Source: Candidatus Thorarchaeota archaeon (GTDB lineage: Archaea; Asgardarchaeota; Thorarchaeia; Thorarchaeales; Thorarchaeaceae). Taken from it: a DNA stretch of 19,967 nucleotides. The stretch covers positions 1 to 19,967 of the forward strand of contig JAGSHP010000216.1 of NCBI GenBank assembly GCA_029855925.1, written 5' to 3'. The translations under genes and the position numbers were made by a program. Of the stretch, positions 1-7,225 are shown one piece after another (the stretch's first letter is position 1; the number at the start of each line of letters is the position of its first letter). A model generated the notes under the pieces. The model had not been told where the DNA came from. It did not search any database and worked only from the letters and a program-made list of their open reading frames with translations.

Positions 1-352
1 CTCCAATCACTAGAACGTCTGGACGAAGAGCGCTGATCACGCCTCTCTCCTCTGAGGCAATAGGACCACCAAGAATGACCTTTCCTCTGTGCCTTTTTCT
101 CCAGGCGCGAATGACGCGGGCGACGACTGGTCGGTCCATGCTCATTGCACTGATTGCCATGTGTTCAAAGTCACGAAACCGCGCCCTTCCACCGACTATG
201 CTCTCGACCCTCTTTATCCTGCATGTCATTCCTTTGCTCTCAAAGACACCAGCCACAGTTCGTGGTCCGCAGCCTATAGCGTCTCGTGATGTGACTCGTT
301 TACCACTGCCCGCACTTAATGCATCAATGATCAGTAGCTGGTCATTTGTCAT
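1..352 (-). CDS. B12-binding radical SAM protein, N-terminal part (cut by left edge)
   Basis: Partial gene: the first 117 codons are present and the rest lies beyond position 1. The protein opens MTNDQLLIIDALSAGSGKR, then has TSRDAIGCGPRTVAGVFES near residues 25-45 and ends in KVILGGPIASEERG followed by RPDVLVIG. This is the usual N-terminal layout of archaeal cobalamin-binding-domain radical SAM proteins, with a Rossmann-like B12-binding fold before the radical SAM barrel. The CxxxCxxC cluster motif would lie outside the window, so radical SAM chemistry is inferred from the family and the substrate is unknown. The start is the first ATG after an in-frame stop; a CATATAAG box about 40 nt upstream (389-396) would leave a leader of roughly 14 nt. 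It diverges from aIF1. Confidence 0.72.
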   Translation of the reverse strand, partial: MTNDQLLIIDALSAGSGKRVTSRDAIGCGPRTVAGVFESKGMTCRIKRVESIVGGRARFRDFEHMAISAMSMDRPVVARVIRAWRKRHRGKVILGGPIASEERGVISALRPDVLVIG

Positions 353-388
353 CTCAATCTGGCTCTGTAGGTATGAGCTTCAGTTTAA

Positions 389-418
389 CTTATATGCTCG
401 ACTGGAGCACTATATATC
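389..418. promoter_or_regulatory. Divergent promoter region (radical SAM gene / aIF1)
   Basis: Two TATA-like boxes lie in the roughly 100-nt divergent gap. CATATAAG, read on the minus strand at 389-396, predicts a start about 14 nt before the radical SAM ATG. TATATATC on the plus strand at 411-418 predicts a start near 438-441, just at or before the aIF1 Shine-Dalgarno. A plus-strand TTTAACTTATAT at 384-395 could also serve aIF1 and would leave a longer leader. Positions only; no transcript data. Confidence 0.45.
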
Positions 419-436
419 ACTCAAGTAACAATCAAC

Positions 437-441
437 AGGAG
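437..441 (+). promoter_or_regulatory. Shine-Dalgarno deciding the aIF1 start
   Basis: AGGAG ends 10 nt before CTG 452 (9 nt counted from the GAGG-equivalent position). It is only 3 nt before GTG 445, which is also in the wrong frame. Other genes here keep 7-10 nt, so this site supports initiation at CTG 452. Confidence 0.55.
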
Positions 442-451
442 AACGTGAAAC

Positions 452-793
452 CTGTCAGACGAAGGCGGAATATGTCCAAATTGTGGTCTTCCTAAGGACC
501 TCTGTGTCTGCGAGACCATTGCACAAGAAGAAGCACGAATAACTGTTACCGTGGAACGACGCAAATGGGGTCGGCTCACAACGGTGGTGTCTGGTTTTGA
601 TAAGAGTATTGACCTGCACGACATGGCAACCAAGCTCAAGAGCAAGCTTGCCTGTGGTGGCGCAGCCAAGCACGGTCATATTGAACTCCAGGGTGACCAT
701 CGTGGAGTGATCAAAGACATCTTAGCCAAACTGGGCTTCCCAGAAGAGTCAATTCACATAGACTGGTCGTTCAGAAGGTCCGGTCGAAGGTAG
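452..793 (+). CDS. Translation initiation factor aIF1 (SUI1/eIF1 family), apparent CTG start
   Basis: The archaeal SUI1/eIF1 homologue binds the small ribosomal subunit and discriminates start codons. The 113-aa protein begins with a zinc knuckle (C8, C11, C18, C20 in ICPNCGLPKDLCVC), followed by the SUI1 fold (VERRKWGRLTTVVSGFD, then LKSKLACGGAAKHGHIELQG and GDHRGVIKDILAKLGF), a normal length for the archaeal family. The reading frame is open only back to a TGA at 446-448. Between that stop and the zinc knuckle there is no ATG, GTG or TTG; the only near-cognate codon is CTG at 452, giving (M)SDEGGICPNCG. An AGGAG at 437-441 puts this CTG at the spacing seen for other genes here. GTG at 551 would remove the zinc knuckle. 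A single-base error near 450 is the main alternative. Confidence 0.88.
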   Translation: MSDEGGICPNCGLPKDLCVCETIAQEEARITVTVERRKWGRLTTVVSGFDKSIDLHDMATKLKSKLACGGAAKHGHIELQGDHRGVIKDILAKLGFPEESIHIDWSFRRSGRR

Positions 794-851
794 TAGTATA
801 TCCCTATACCGCGGAGTAGTACCATACAAGAGGTGCCCTCCCTCTCTCTGG

Positions 852-1838
852 CTAGTTCATTGTGTCTAATGAGTCAATATTCAGGACCCGAACAATCTCT
901 TTGTAGCGGTTGCGTACGGTCACCTCTGTCACACGTGCGACCTCAGCTATCTCGCGCTGTGTTCTGCGTTCGTCCATGAGAATTGATGCAACATAGATTG
1001 CAGCAGCAGCCAGTCCCAGAGGATCTCTTCCAATTGTGAGGCCCATCTCCCTACTCTTGCGCAGTATCTCTACGGTTCGCAACTGTACAGGGCTGGAGAG
1101 CGACAGCTCTGATGCAAATCTGGGAATGTAGTCAATCGGATTGGATAGAGGTATCTTGACCTTCAAGCTTCGTAGGAGCAGTCTATAACATTGTCCCAGT
1201 TTCTTCTTGTCTACTCTTGACGCGTCAGCGACCTCGTCCAGGGGTCTTGGCTTCTGCCTGATTCTACATGCCGCATAAAGTGTTGCCGCAACCATTGCTT
1301 CGATTGATCGTCCACGGACCAGCTTCTTGATGATTGACTTTCTGTACAGTAGGGCTGCAAGTTCACGAATCGAGCTTGGAAGCGACAGCTGTGACGCGAG
1401 ACGTTCCAGTTCGGACATCGCCTGAGCCAGATTCCTGTCAATGGACCCATGTACGCGCGAACGTATCTGCCACTTTCTCAGGCGATAGATCTCTGACCGG
1501 CGAGAAGGTGTCAGTTTTCGGCCAGAAGTGTCTCGATCGCGCCAGTCAATCATGGTCGAGAGACCCTTGTCATGAACAGTATATCTCATAGGTGCACCAA
1601 CGCGGCTTCGAGCATCTGCCTCTTCTGAGCTGAACGCCCTCCACTCGGCACCCGTGTCTATCCGATGATCGGATATGACCAGTCCACATCCAGCACAGAT
1701 GCGTTCGCCTCGTGTCAAATCCTCAACGACCTGGTTTGAACCACACTCGGGGCAAGTGAAGTGCGCTGAATCCTCATTGCCATGCTGAGTACTCCCCTCA
1801 GGTATCTCCCGCTCAGCATTACTCTGTGACTCTTCCAC
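852..1838 (-). CDS. tfb: Transcription initiation factor IIB (TFB)
   Basis: TFB bridges TBP-bound TATA DNA and RNA polymerase. From the chosen GTG the protein is 328 aa: zinc ribbon C29-x2-C32 and C48-x2-C51, then a B-finger/linker segment (about 60-110, with GAPMRYTVHDKGLST), then two cyclin repeats at about 135-225 (RSIEAMVAATLYAACR) and 232-320 (LGLAAAAIYVAS). The C-terminus has the helix-turn-helix pattern TQREIAEVARVTEVTVRNRYKE. The frame is open to ATG 1955, but GTG 1838 has GAGG 8 nt upstream, matching its neighbours, and gives the usual short lead-in to the zinc ribbon. A TTATAAAA box at 2011-2018, just after the aminopeptidase stop, is a possible promoter. Confidence 0.93.
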   Translation of the reverse strand: MEESQSNAEREIPEGSTQHGNEDSAHFTCPECGSNQVVEDLTRGERICAGCGLVISDHRIDTGAEWRAFSSEEADARSRVGAPMRYTVHDKGLSTMIDWRDRDTSGRKLTPSRRSEIYRLRKWQIRSRVHGSIDRNLAQAMSELERLASQLSLPSSIRELAALLYRKSIIKKLVRGRSIEAMVAATLYAACRIRQKPRPLDEVADASRVDKKKLGQCYRLLLRSLKVKIPLSNPIDYIPRFASELSLSSPVQLRTVEILRKSREMGLTIGRDPLGLAAAAIYVASILMDERRTQREIAEVARVTEVTVRNRYKEIVRVLNIDSLDTMN

Positions 1839-2010
1839 CCATCTCTCCTCTCTCAACTGATTAGCGGGTGTATCGATGCCAGAATTCGCTGTCAACAATA
1901 ACCTCACTGTATGAAAGGCTTGGACCCACCCCATATCATATCTACAAAGATACATTTAATGATTGTGGGAATTTCGACATGGTAATTTCCGCATGCAAAC
2001 AACTCTCATG

Positions 2011-2018
2011 TTTTATAA
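2011..2018 (-). promoter_or_regulatory. TATA-like box upstream of TFB
   Basis: TTATAAAA on the minus strand directly follows the methionine aminopeptidase stop codon. It predicts transcription from about 1988, leaving a leader of about 150 nt before GTG 1838 or 35 nt before ATG 1955. The 180-nt gap 1839-2018 holds no other recognisable feature. Confidence 0.4.
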
Positions 2019-2963
2019 TCAGGTTGTCTGCTCGTGCCCATCCTCTGTAATGATGATAGTATGTTCATGCTGCGACACAAGTTCGCCCTTTTCTTCAGCC
2101 AATATGTGATGACCTATCAAAGCACCGTTCTGTTGCAGTTCTCTGATTGCCATCTTTAGTGCAGCGTGCTTCATCTTCTTGGCAAGCCATCGTTCAGCAA
2201 ATGGGAATTCCTTGTACTCCTTTCTCGCTATTCCAAGGAATTGTTTAGAGCCTCTAAATCTGACCGGAACTCGTATGGGTAGGAGCTGATAGATCAGTGG
2301 GTTCGGAAGGTCCCTGACATTTCCGGACCCGGTGCTTGCAAAGGTCTCAACAGCATAGAACTCACCGGCCTCTACCTTGACCTCCGCCTTCCCCGAGACA
2401 CATGGGACCTGTTTTTCTCCGTGAAGGACCCACTGCTCAAGCTGGTGTCCGGTCAGCTGCTTTATTGGTTCAAAACCCGCGCTTCGAATCGTGTCCTCGA
2501 TCAGTGCACCTATTGTATTCAATTTGGCTCCGGGTCTCATGAGTTCGATAGCGACCTTTGTTGCCTCCTCGGAGGCCTTGACAAGGCTCTCGTGCTCTGG
2601 ATTAAGTGCCTTCGTAAACGCAGTATCGGAGATATAGCCATCAATATGCGCTCCACAGTCAACCGTGACAAGATCGCCCTCCTGAATCACGGTCTCATCG
2701 TTCAGTGGGGATGTATAGTGAGCGGCAACGTTATTGATTGCCACATTACATGGAAATGACAATCCGTCCGCGTGTTCCAGAATGTATCCCTCGACAGCCT
2801 CGACAATGTCAATTACTTTTGTCCCCGGTTTGATCATGGGACGTGCTATGTCTAGAGCCTCTCTCGCCACAACACCTGCCCGACGCCATTTCTCCAATGG
2901 GTCTTCGCTCTCTTCAGACTCTTCAGTAGACTTCTTAATGGGGGTTGTTTTTTCCTCGGACAC
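2019..2963 (-). CDS. map: Methionine aminopeptidase, type II
   Basis: Cytosolic di-metal enzyme that removes the initiator methionine. All expected active-site positions are visible in the 314-aa protein: H82 (NNVAAHYTS), metal ligands D102 and D113 (VDCGAHIDGYISDTAF), H173 (LTGHQLEQW), E206 (FYAVETFAST) and E300 (SQHEHTII). The insert between H173 and the last Glu, including the GNVRDLPNP region and the helical stretch at about 235-285, marks type II rather than type I. An acidic, low-complexity leader of about 20 residues (STEESEESEDP) precedes the catalytic fold. The start is GTG with AGGTG upstream at about 9 nt. A CTTTTATC box lies at 3012-3019. It runs in the same direction as TFB but TFB probably has its own promoter. 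Confidence 0.95.
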   Translation of the reverse strand: MSEEKTTPIKKSTEESEESEDPLEKWRRAGVVAREALDIARPMIKPGTKVIDIVEAVEGYILEHADGLSFPCNVAINNVAAHYTSPLNDETVIQEGDLVTVDCGAHIDGYISDTAFTKALNPEHESLVKASEEATKVAIELMRPGAKLNTIGALIEDTIRSAGFEPIKQLTGHQLEQWVLHGEKQVPCVSGKAEVKVEAGEFYAVETFASTGSGNVRDLPNPLIYQLLPIRVPVRFRGSKQFLGIARKEYKEFPFAERWLAKKMKHAALKMAIRELQQNGALIGHHILAEEKGELVSQHEHTIIITEDGHEQTT

Positions 2964-3011
2964 GCCTATTCACCTATCGTATGGCCGATTGTGAATGCAT
3001 CGAGGCTCTTT

Positions 3012-3019
3012 GATAAAAG
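3012..3019 (-). promoter_or_regulatory. TATA-like box for methionine aminopeptidase
   Basis: CTTTTATC on the minus strand predicts a transcription start near 2990, about 26 nt before GTG 2963 and upstream of its Shine-Dalgarno. Confidence 0.45.
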
Positions 3020-3043
3020 TGTTGGAATGTACTAACGCCCCAC

Positions 3044-3436
3044 TCACAGAATGTTCGCAATCTTATTTGCTACACGAGTCATCATGAAGAACATGTAGCC
3101 AAGGTTGACACGCTTGTTCGTGAGCGTGCACAGAAGTGCATCATCTCCTGCGTTGCAGATGATGACATATCCCTTCTCGCCCTCCACAAGCATACGAACT
3201 AATTCCCCGCGCTTTAGCTCTTTGAATACCTTTCTCGTGGACATGTCGATCTGTGTAGTACGTCCTGCTATGATGTCCTCCTCAGGAACGTCGCTACCCG
3301 GCTTTCCATCAGGATAATGAGAACAAATCGTTAGACCCTGTGACTTTGAGATAATTAGACTGGCCTGAACATTTCCTTGGGAGGCTCTGCTCAGGTCCTC
3401 AAGCAATTCGGTAAGCTTTTCCGTCTTACTGGACAA
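3044..3436 (-). CDS. Roadblock/LC7 domain protein
   Basis: Small single-domain protein of 130 aa with the roadblock/LC7 pattern: an amphipathic N-terminal helix (KLTELLEDLSRAS), strands and loop with ASLIISKSQGLTICS, a helix near STRKVFKELKRGEL, paired strands EGEKGYVIICNAG and DALLCTLTNK, and a C-terminal helix. Roadblock proteins dimerise and act as platforms or regulators for small Ras-like GTPases (MglB with MglA, Ragulator with Rag). They are especially numerous in Asgard archaea. No GTPase gene is in this window, so the partner is unknown. The start is TTG, supported by GGAGGT with GAGG ending 10 nt upstream. A TTTAAATA box overlaps the stop of the preceding GGGP synthase gene, suggesting separate transcription. 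Confidence 0.87.
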   Translation of the reverse strand: MSSKTEKLTELLEDLSRASQGNVQASLIISKSQGLTICSHYPDGKPGSDVPEEDIIAGRTTQIDMSTRKVFKELKRGELVRMLVEGEKGYVIICNAGDDALLCTLTNKRVNLGYMFFMMTRVANKIANIL

Positions 3437-3485
3437 TTACTGTTGACCTCCCGTAGGCGCACTTTGTAACTTGAATGGTCGACAC

Positions 3486-3493
3486 TATTTAAA
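3486..3493 (-). promoter_or_regulatory. TATA box of the roadblock gene, overlapping the GGGP synthase stop codon
   Basis: TTTAAATA on the minus strand contains the TAA stop of the upstream gene (3489-3491). Transcription would begin near 3463, 27 nt before TTG 3436 and just upstream of its GGAGGT. Confidence 0.55.
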
Positions 3494-4265
3494 CTCTCTT
3501 GGCGCCACTCTCTTTGAGTGCCTTCACGATCTTGGCGAGACCTGTGCCATTATCCTTCTGTGCCTGTTTCTCTACGTAAGTTCCCTGAACAACAATGTGC
3601 GCTCCAGCCTCAACTGCGCCGATCACTGATTGGATGTCGTTGAAACCTCCACCTGTGATGATTGGAATGTCTGAGAATTGTGACACGGTCGAGATTATCT
3701 CAGTTGGCACACCGCCGCCTTCAGCACCGCTTCCTGCCTCCAGATAGACGAGCTTGAAGCCCATGATCTCAGCTGCAAGAGCGTACATCAAGACAAGCTT
3801 TGGTTTGTCCCGTGGGAAGGGCTTTGCATCTCCCACCCAGGCAGCCGTCTTTCCTGGAGATATGAGTAGGTATGCCATCGGGATTGCCTCAAGTCCCGCC
3901 AACTTGACCCGGACGGCAGCTAGGGATTGCGCACCAATAATCCAGTAGGGATTGGTACTATTGAGCAGACTCATGAAGAACATAGCATCGGCGTGCTCAG
4001 AGACCCCAGTGATGTTTCCGGGAAAGAGAATTGTTGGGATGTCCACAGCATCAGAGATGGCCTTCACGGACTCGTCGATGACGCTAAAGACCGTGCTCCC
4101 GCCAATCATTATTGCGTCGGTACCTGCCTGTTCTGAAATCTGTGCAAGCTTGACTATGTTGTCAGTTGAGATCTGCAATGGATCCGGATCGAGCAACGTG
4201 AAATGAAGAGCACCCTCGGTGTCTATTTTATCTTTGATATATTTCCAGACTTTTTCAGGCATCAT
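3489..4265 (-). CDS. Geranylgeranylglyceryl phosphate synthase (GGGP synthase)
   Basis: Catalyses the first committed step of archaeal ether-lipid synthesis, joining sn-glycerol-1-phosphate and geranylgeranyl diphosphate. The 258-aa TIM barrel of the PcrB/GGGPS family shows LHFTLLDPDP near residue 20, DAIMIGGSTVFS near 50-61, PTILFPGN, the phosphate-binding YLEAGSGAEGGGVP and the ITGGGFND and VVQGTYVE segments. Length is typical. Two consecutive ATG codons (4265 and 4262) begin the frame, with GGAG 5 and 8 nt upstream; the second fits the local spacing better. The roadblock gene lies 52 nt downstream and an ICMT-like membrane protein 80 nt upstream, all on the minus strand. Confidence 0.95.
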   Translation of the reverse strand: MMPEKVWKYIKDKIDTEGALHFTLLDPDPLQISTDNIVKLAQISEQAGTDAIMIGGSTVFSVIDESVKAISDAVDIPTILFPGNITGVSEHADAMFFMSLLNSTNPYWIIGAQSLAAVRVKLAGLEAIPMAYLLISPGKTAAWVGDAKPFPRDKPKLVLMYALAAEIMGFKLVYLEAGSGAEGGGVPTEIISTVSQFSDIPIITGGGFNDIQSVIGAVEAGAHIVVQGTYVEKQAQKDNGTGLAKIVKALKESGAKRV

Positions 4266-4345
4266 TCCATCTCCAGTGACTGATGACCTTCTTCACGGCT
4301 GACTTTTTACAGTTTTGGTGTACTATCTCCCTCTCCTGCAGGTCT

Positions 4346-4981
4346 CTATGTGCCTCTTCTTCTGATTTGTGGAAAGAATCTTCCTGTTCTATCCATGTAT
4401 GCCTGATATGCCACTCCATAATGCTCCAAGAGATCCTGCTCCTCGATGACCGCTATGTTGTAATATCCAACGATGCCAAGCAATAGCACCGCCGTTGCCA
4501 CTGATGGTATCATCATGAACAGCCCCACGAAACTCAGGCAATATGATAGATATGAGGGATGTCTCACACGTGAGTATGGCCCCCTCGTCACGATGTGGTG
4601 CTTCTCGGGAATGGCCCATGAAGATGCCATATCTCCCCTAACAGCCCTCGACCAGAGATGGAGACCTATCCCCACAATCAAAATTGCCACACCCGTGACC
4701 CATGTCAGTGTTGGCGGCTCAAGTAGTGGAATCAACAGTACAGGTAGCCACACCTCTGCATTGAAGAGCCATCCAATAGATATGAGAAGAACAAGCAGGA
4801 ACGAAAGTAACGTGGTGATCGTGACTACCCACAGGCTGACTGAGGGGATATTCTGATTTGGCTCGCGAAATGCGGCCCCAGTCAACTGCCTTGCCTTCTT
4901 GATGTCCAGATGAATGTGGACCATCACATCAATGAGAGATAGGACACAAATGAGCGGCCCAGCAATTTGAAGATTAATCAT
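4346..4981 (-). CDS. ICMT/PEMT-like integral membrane methyltransferase
   Basis: A 211-aa membrane protein with hydrophobic segments at about 48-74, 77-90, 95-112 and 150-175. It carries the cofactor-site signature of the isoprenylcysteine carboxyl methyltransferase / phospholipid methyltransferase superfamily: GPYSRVRHPSYL at 134-145, then a paired Glu (IEEQDLL, 180-186) and YGVAYQAYMDRTGRFFP near the end. These SAM-dependent enzymes methylate prenylated cysteines or lipid head groups; the substrate cannot be read from sequence. The neighbour making geranylgeranyl-derived lipid hints at an isoprenoid link but does not prove one. The start ATG has a weak GGTGG about 10 nt upstream. It diverges from hdrA. 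Confidence 0.82.
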   Translation of the reverse strand: MINLQIAGPLICVLSLIDVMVHIHLDIKKARQLTGAAFREPNQNIPSVSLWVVTITTLLSFLLVLLISIGWLFNAEVWLPVLLIPLLEPPTLTWVTGVAILIVGIGLHLWSRAVRGDMASSWAIPEKHHIVTRGPYSRVRHPSYLSYCLSFVGLFMMIPSVATAVLLLGIVGYYNIAVIEEQDLLEHYGVAYQAYMDRTGRFFPQIRRRGT

Positions 4982-5101
4982 TTTGAGTTGCCACCATCAC
5001 GATATCCGCATATTCTATTGAATGTGTTCATTTCAATGCACTGTGATTCACACTCTCGGACACTTTTTCACGTGTCGATGAACGAAAATGGAACGTAATC
5101 C

Positions 5102-5137
5102 TTTATTATGCCTCTGAATCATCATCTCGTATAATAT
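5102..5137 (+). promoter_or_regulatory. Candidate promoter of hdrA in the divergent gap
   Basis: The 215-nt gap 4982-5196 between the ICMT-like gene and hdrA contains TTTATTAT (5102-5109) and TATAATAT (5130-5137). The second predicts transcription near 5160, leaving about 37 nt before ATG 5197. I see no convincing TATA box for the minus-strand gene and no other feature in the gap. Confidence 0.4.
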
Positions 5138-5196
5138 CGACAATGGGACTGCGCAGATTTGTTCTGCCCGTTACATATCACATCGAGGAATCGACC

Positions 5197-7176
5197 ATGC
5201 CTGAACCAAGGATTGGCATTTTCATCTGCCACTGTGGAAGTAACATCGGCGGCGTTGTAGATATACCACATGTACTCGAGTCTGTGAAAGACCTCCCAAA
5301 TGTGGTTCATGTGGAAGACTACAAGTATCTATGTTCAAAGCCCGGGCAACAAATCATCAAAGACAGAATCAGCGAGATGCGCCTTGATCGAGTTGTGATC
5401 GGCTCCTGCTCGCCCCGAATGCATGAATTGACGTTTCGTCAGATGATGCGCGAGGCGAACATGAATCCCTTCCTGCTGGAGATTGCAAACCTGCGGGAAC
5501 AGGACAGCTGGATTCATCAGGACAGTCCCGAGGCAGCAACTGAGAAAGCCATTGACCTCATTCGAATGGCAATCGCTCGTGCAAGACTGTTGGAACCCCT
5601 CGAGGAGACCGAGGTCGTCATTGAGAAGACGGCTCTTATCATTGGCGGCGGCATTGCAGGAATCTCTGCTGCTCTAGATATCGCCGACGCAGGATTCAAG
5701 GTCTACATTGTAGAGAAGGAGCCCAGCATTGGGGGGAAGATGGCACGTTGGGACAAGACCTTCCCGACACTTGACTGTGCCTCCTGTATTCTCACACCAC
5801 GCATGGCGGAGGCTGGGTCACATCCGAATATAGAACTCATAACAATGGCCGAGGTCGATAAGGTAGATGGTTTCGTTGGTAATTTCGAGGTCACTATCAA
5901 ACAACGTCCTCGCTACGTTGATATTGACAAGTGCACTAGTTGTGGTGACTGTTCCGCGGTCTGCCCTGTCGATGTTCCTGCAGAATTTGATGCTAATCTG
6001 ACGTATCGCAAAGCGATCTACATCCCCTTTGCCCAAGCCGTCCCGTCCGCTTATCTCTTGGACATGGAGAGCTGTCTTGGTGTTGATGCAGTCCGTTGTG
6101 GGAAGTGCAAAGAGGCATGTGGCGCCGATGCTATCAACTATGATGATCATGAGAAGACCATTCAACTGAAGGTAGGTACCATTATTGTTGCCACCGGGTT
6201 TGACCTCTTCGATGCCACAAAGAAAGAAGAGTACGGGTATGGCGAGTTTCCGAACGTCGTCAACATTGGTGAGGTCGAGCGCATGCTCAGCTCCGCAGGG
6301 CCGACGCAAGGGCACATGGTTCGCCCCTCGGATCTTAAGGAGCCGAAACGTATCGTATATGTTCAGTGTGTGGGCAGTCGAGACGAGAGAACGAATCGAT
6401 ATTGTTCACGCATTTGTTGCATGACCGCCATCAAGCAGGCCCGCATGATTCGCGACAAGCTGGGCGCGGAGATCTATATCTTTTACATCGACCTTCGGAC
6501 ATTCGGAAAGGGCTATGAGGAGTTCTACGAATCAACCGCGGCTGCTGGTGTCAACTTCATCAGAGGACGGGTCGGGGAGATCATTGAAGATCCGGAGACC
6601 CACAGCCTGACAGTCCGAGGGGAGGACACGCTTCTGGGAAAACCTGTCAACTTGGACGATGTCGACCTTGTCGTCCTATCCACAGGTGTTGTTCCATCAC
6701 GGTCAGCCAAGAAGGTTCAGCATATTCTCAATCTTAGCGAATCGCCTGATGGCTTCCTACTAGAGGCGCATCCCAAGCTTCGCCCCGTGGATAGCTTTAA
6801 CGATGGTATCTTTGTCGCTGGAATGGCTCAGGGGCCGAAAGACATTCCTGATACTGTCGCCCAGGCCAAGGCTGCAGCGGCGGGAGCAATGGCACTGATG
6901 GGTAAGGGCAAGATTACAATCGAACCATACTATTCCATTGTGGATGAGAACAAGTGCTCTGGCTGCAGAGTCTGCGTGTCAGTGTGCCCCTATAATGCGA
7001 TATCCATCAATGAGCGTGAAAAGGCAAATATCAATCCCGCCCTCTGTAAGGGGTGTGGCACCTGCACGGCCACATGCCCCAGTGGGGCTATCACCTCTCA
7101 GCATTACACCGACGGCCAGATTCTTGCAATGATCAACGAGTATCTGTCGGGAGCCATTGAGACCCCACAGGAATAG
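5197..7176 (+). CDS. hdrA: Heterodisulfide reductase subunit A (HdrA), flavin iron-sulfur protein
   Basis: HdrA is the FAD subunit that performs flavin-based electron bifurcation in Hdr complexes. The 659-aa protein has the N-terminal IFICHCGSNIGGVVD motif, the FAD-binding GGGIAG (about 150-155) with a downstream EKEPSIGGKMARWDKTFPT, a TLDCASC pair, an inserted ferredoxin-like cluster site CTSCGDCSAVCP (246-257), a C293/C301/C304/C308 set, the HdrA-specific cysteine group C391, C403, C407, C408, and two C-terminal [4Fe-4S] motifs CSGCRVCVSVCP (587-598) and CKGCGTCTATCP (617-628). It is therefore full-length. Start ATG 5197 has GAGG 8 nt upstream; an earlier in-frame ATG at 5143 lacks a Shine-Dalgarno and precedes non-family sequence. 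hdrB, hdrC and mvhD are absent nearby. Confidence 0.95.
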   Translation: MPEPRIGIFICHCGSNIGGVVDIPHVLESVKDLPNVVHVEDYKYLCSKPGQQIIKDRISEMRLDRVVIGSCSPRMHELTFRQMMREANMNPFLLEIANLREQDSWIHQDSPEAATEKAIDLIRMAIARARLLEPLEETEVVIEKTALIIGGGIAGISAALDIADAGFKVYIVEKEPSIGGKMARWDKTFPTLDCASCILTPRMAEAGSHPNIELITMAEVDKVDGFVGNFEVTIKQRPRYVDIDKCTSCGDCSAVCPVDVPAEFDANLTYRKAIYIPFAQAVPSAYLLDMESCLGVDAVRCGKCKEACGADAINYDDHEKTIQLKVGTIIVATGFDLFDATKKEEYGYGEFPNVVNIGEVERMLSSAGPTQGHMVRPSDLKEPKRIVYVQCVGSRDERTNRYCSRICCMTAIKQARMIRDKLGAEIYIFYIDLRTFGKGYEEFYESTAAAGVNFIRGRVGEIIEDPETHSLTVRGEDTLLGKPVNLDDVDLVVLSTGVVPSRSAKKVQHILNLSESPDGFLLEAHPKLRPVDSFNDGIFVAGMAQGPKDIPDTVAQAKAAAAGAMALMGKGKITIEPYYSIVDENKCSGCRVCVSVCPYNAISINEREKANINPALCKGCGTCTATCPSGAITSQHYTDGQILAMINEYLSGAIETPQE

Positions 7177-7225
7177 AATGACACATATCGGAAGCATTTT
7201 CCGTAGGTCATAGAGTGTATTCCAC

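Noticed and set aside
75..428. Plus-strand open frames at the left edge
   Set aside because: The minus-strand frame gives a recognisable B12-binding radical SAM N-terminus; the plus-strand protein is low-quality antisense.
421..700. Minus-strand frames across aIF1
   Set aside because: Antisense to a clear SUI1 domain.
551..793. GTG 551 as start of aIF1
   Set aside because: It would delete the conserved zinc knuckle that is encoded in frame directly upstream.
852..1955. Longer TFB from ATG 1955
   Set aside because: The extra 39 residues look non-conserved, while GTG 1838 has a well-spaced Shine-Dalgarno. Not excluded.
5818..6315. 165-aa minus-strand frame inside hdrA
   Set aside because: Lies wholly antisense to HdrA cluster motifs and has no recognisable domain.
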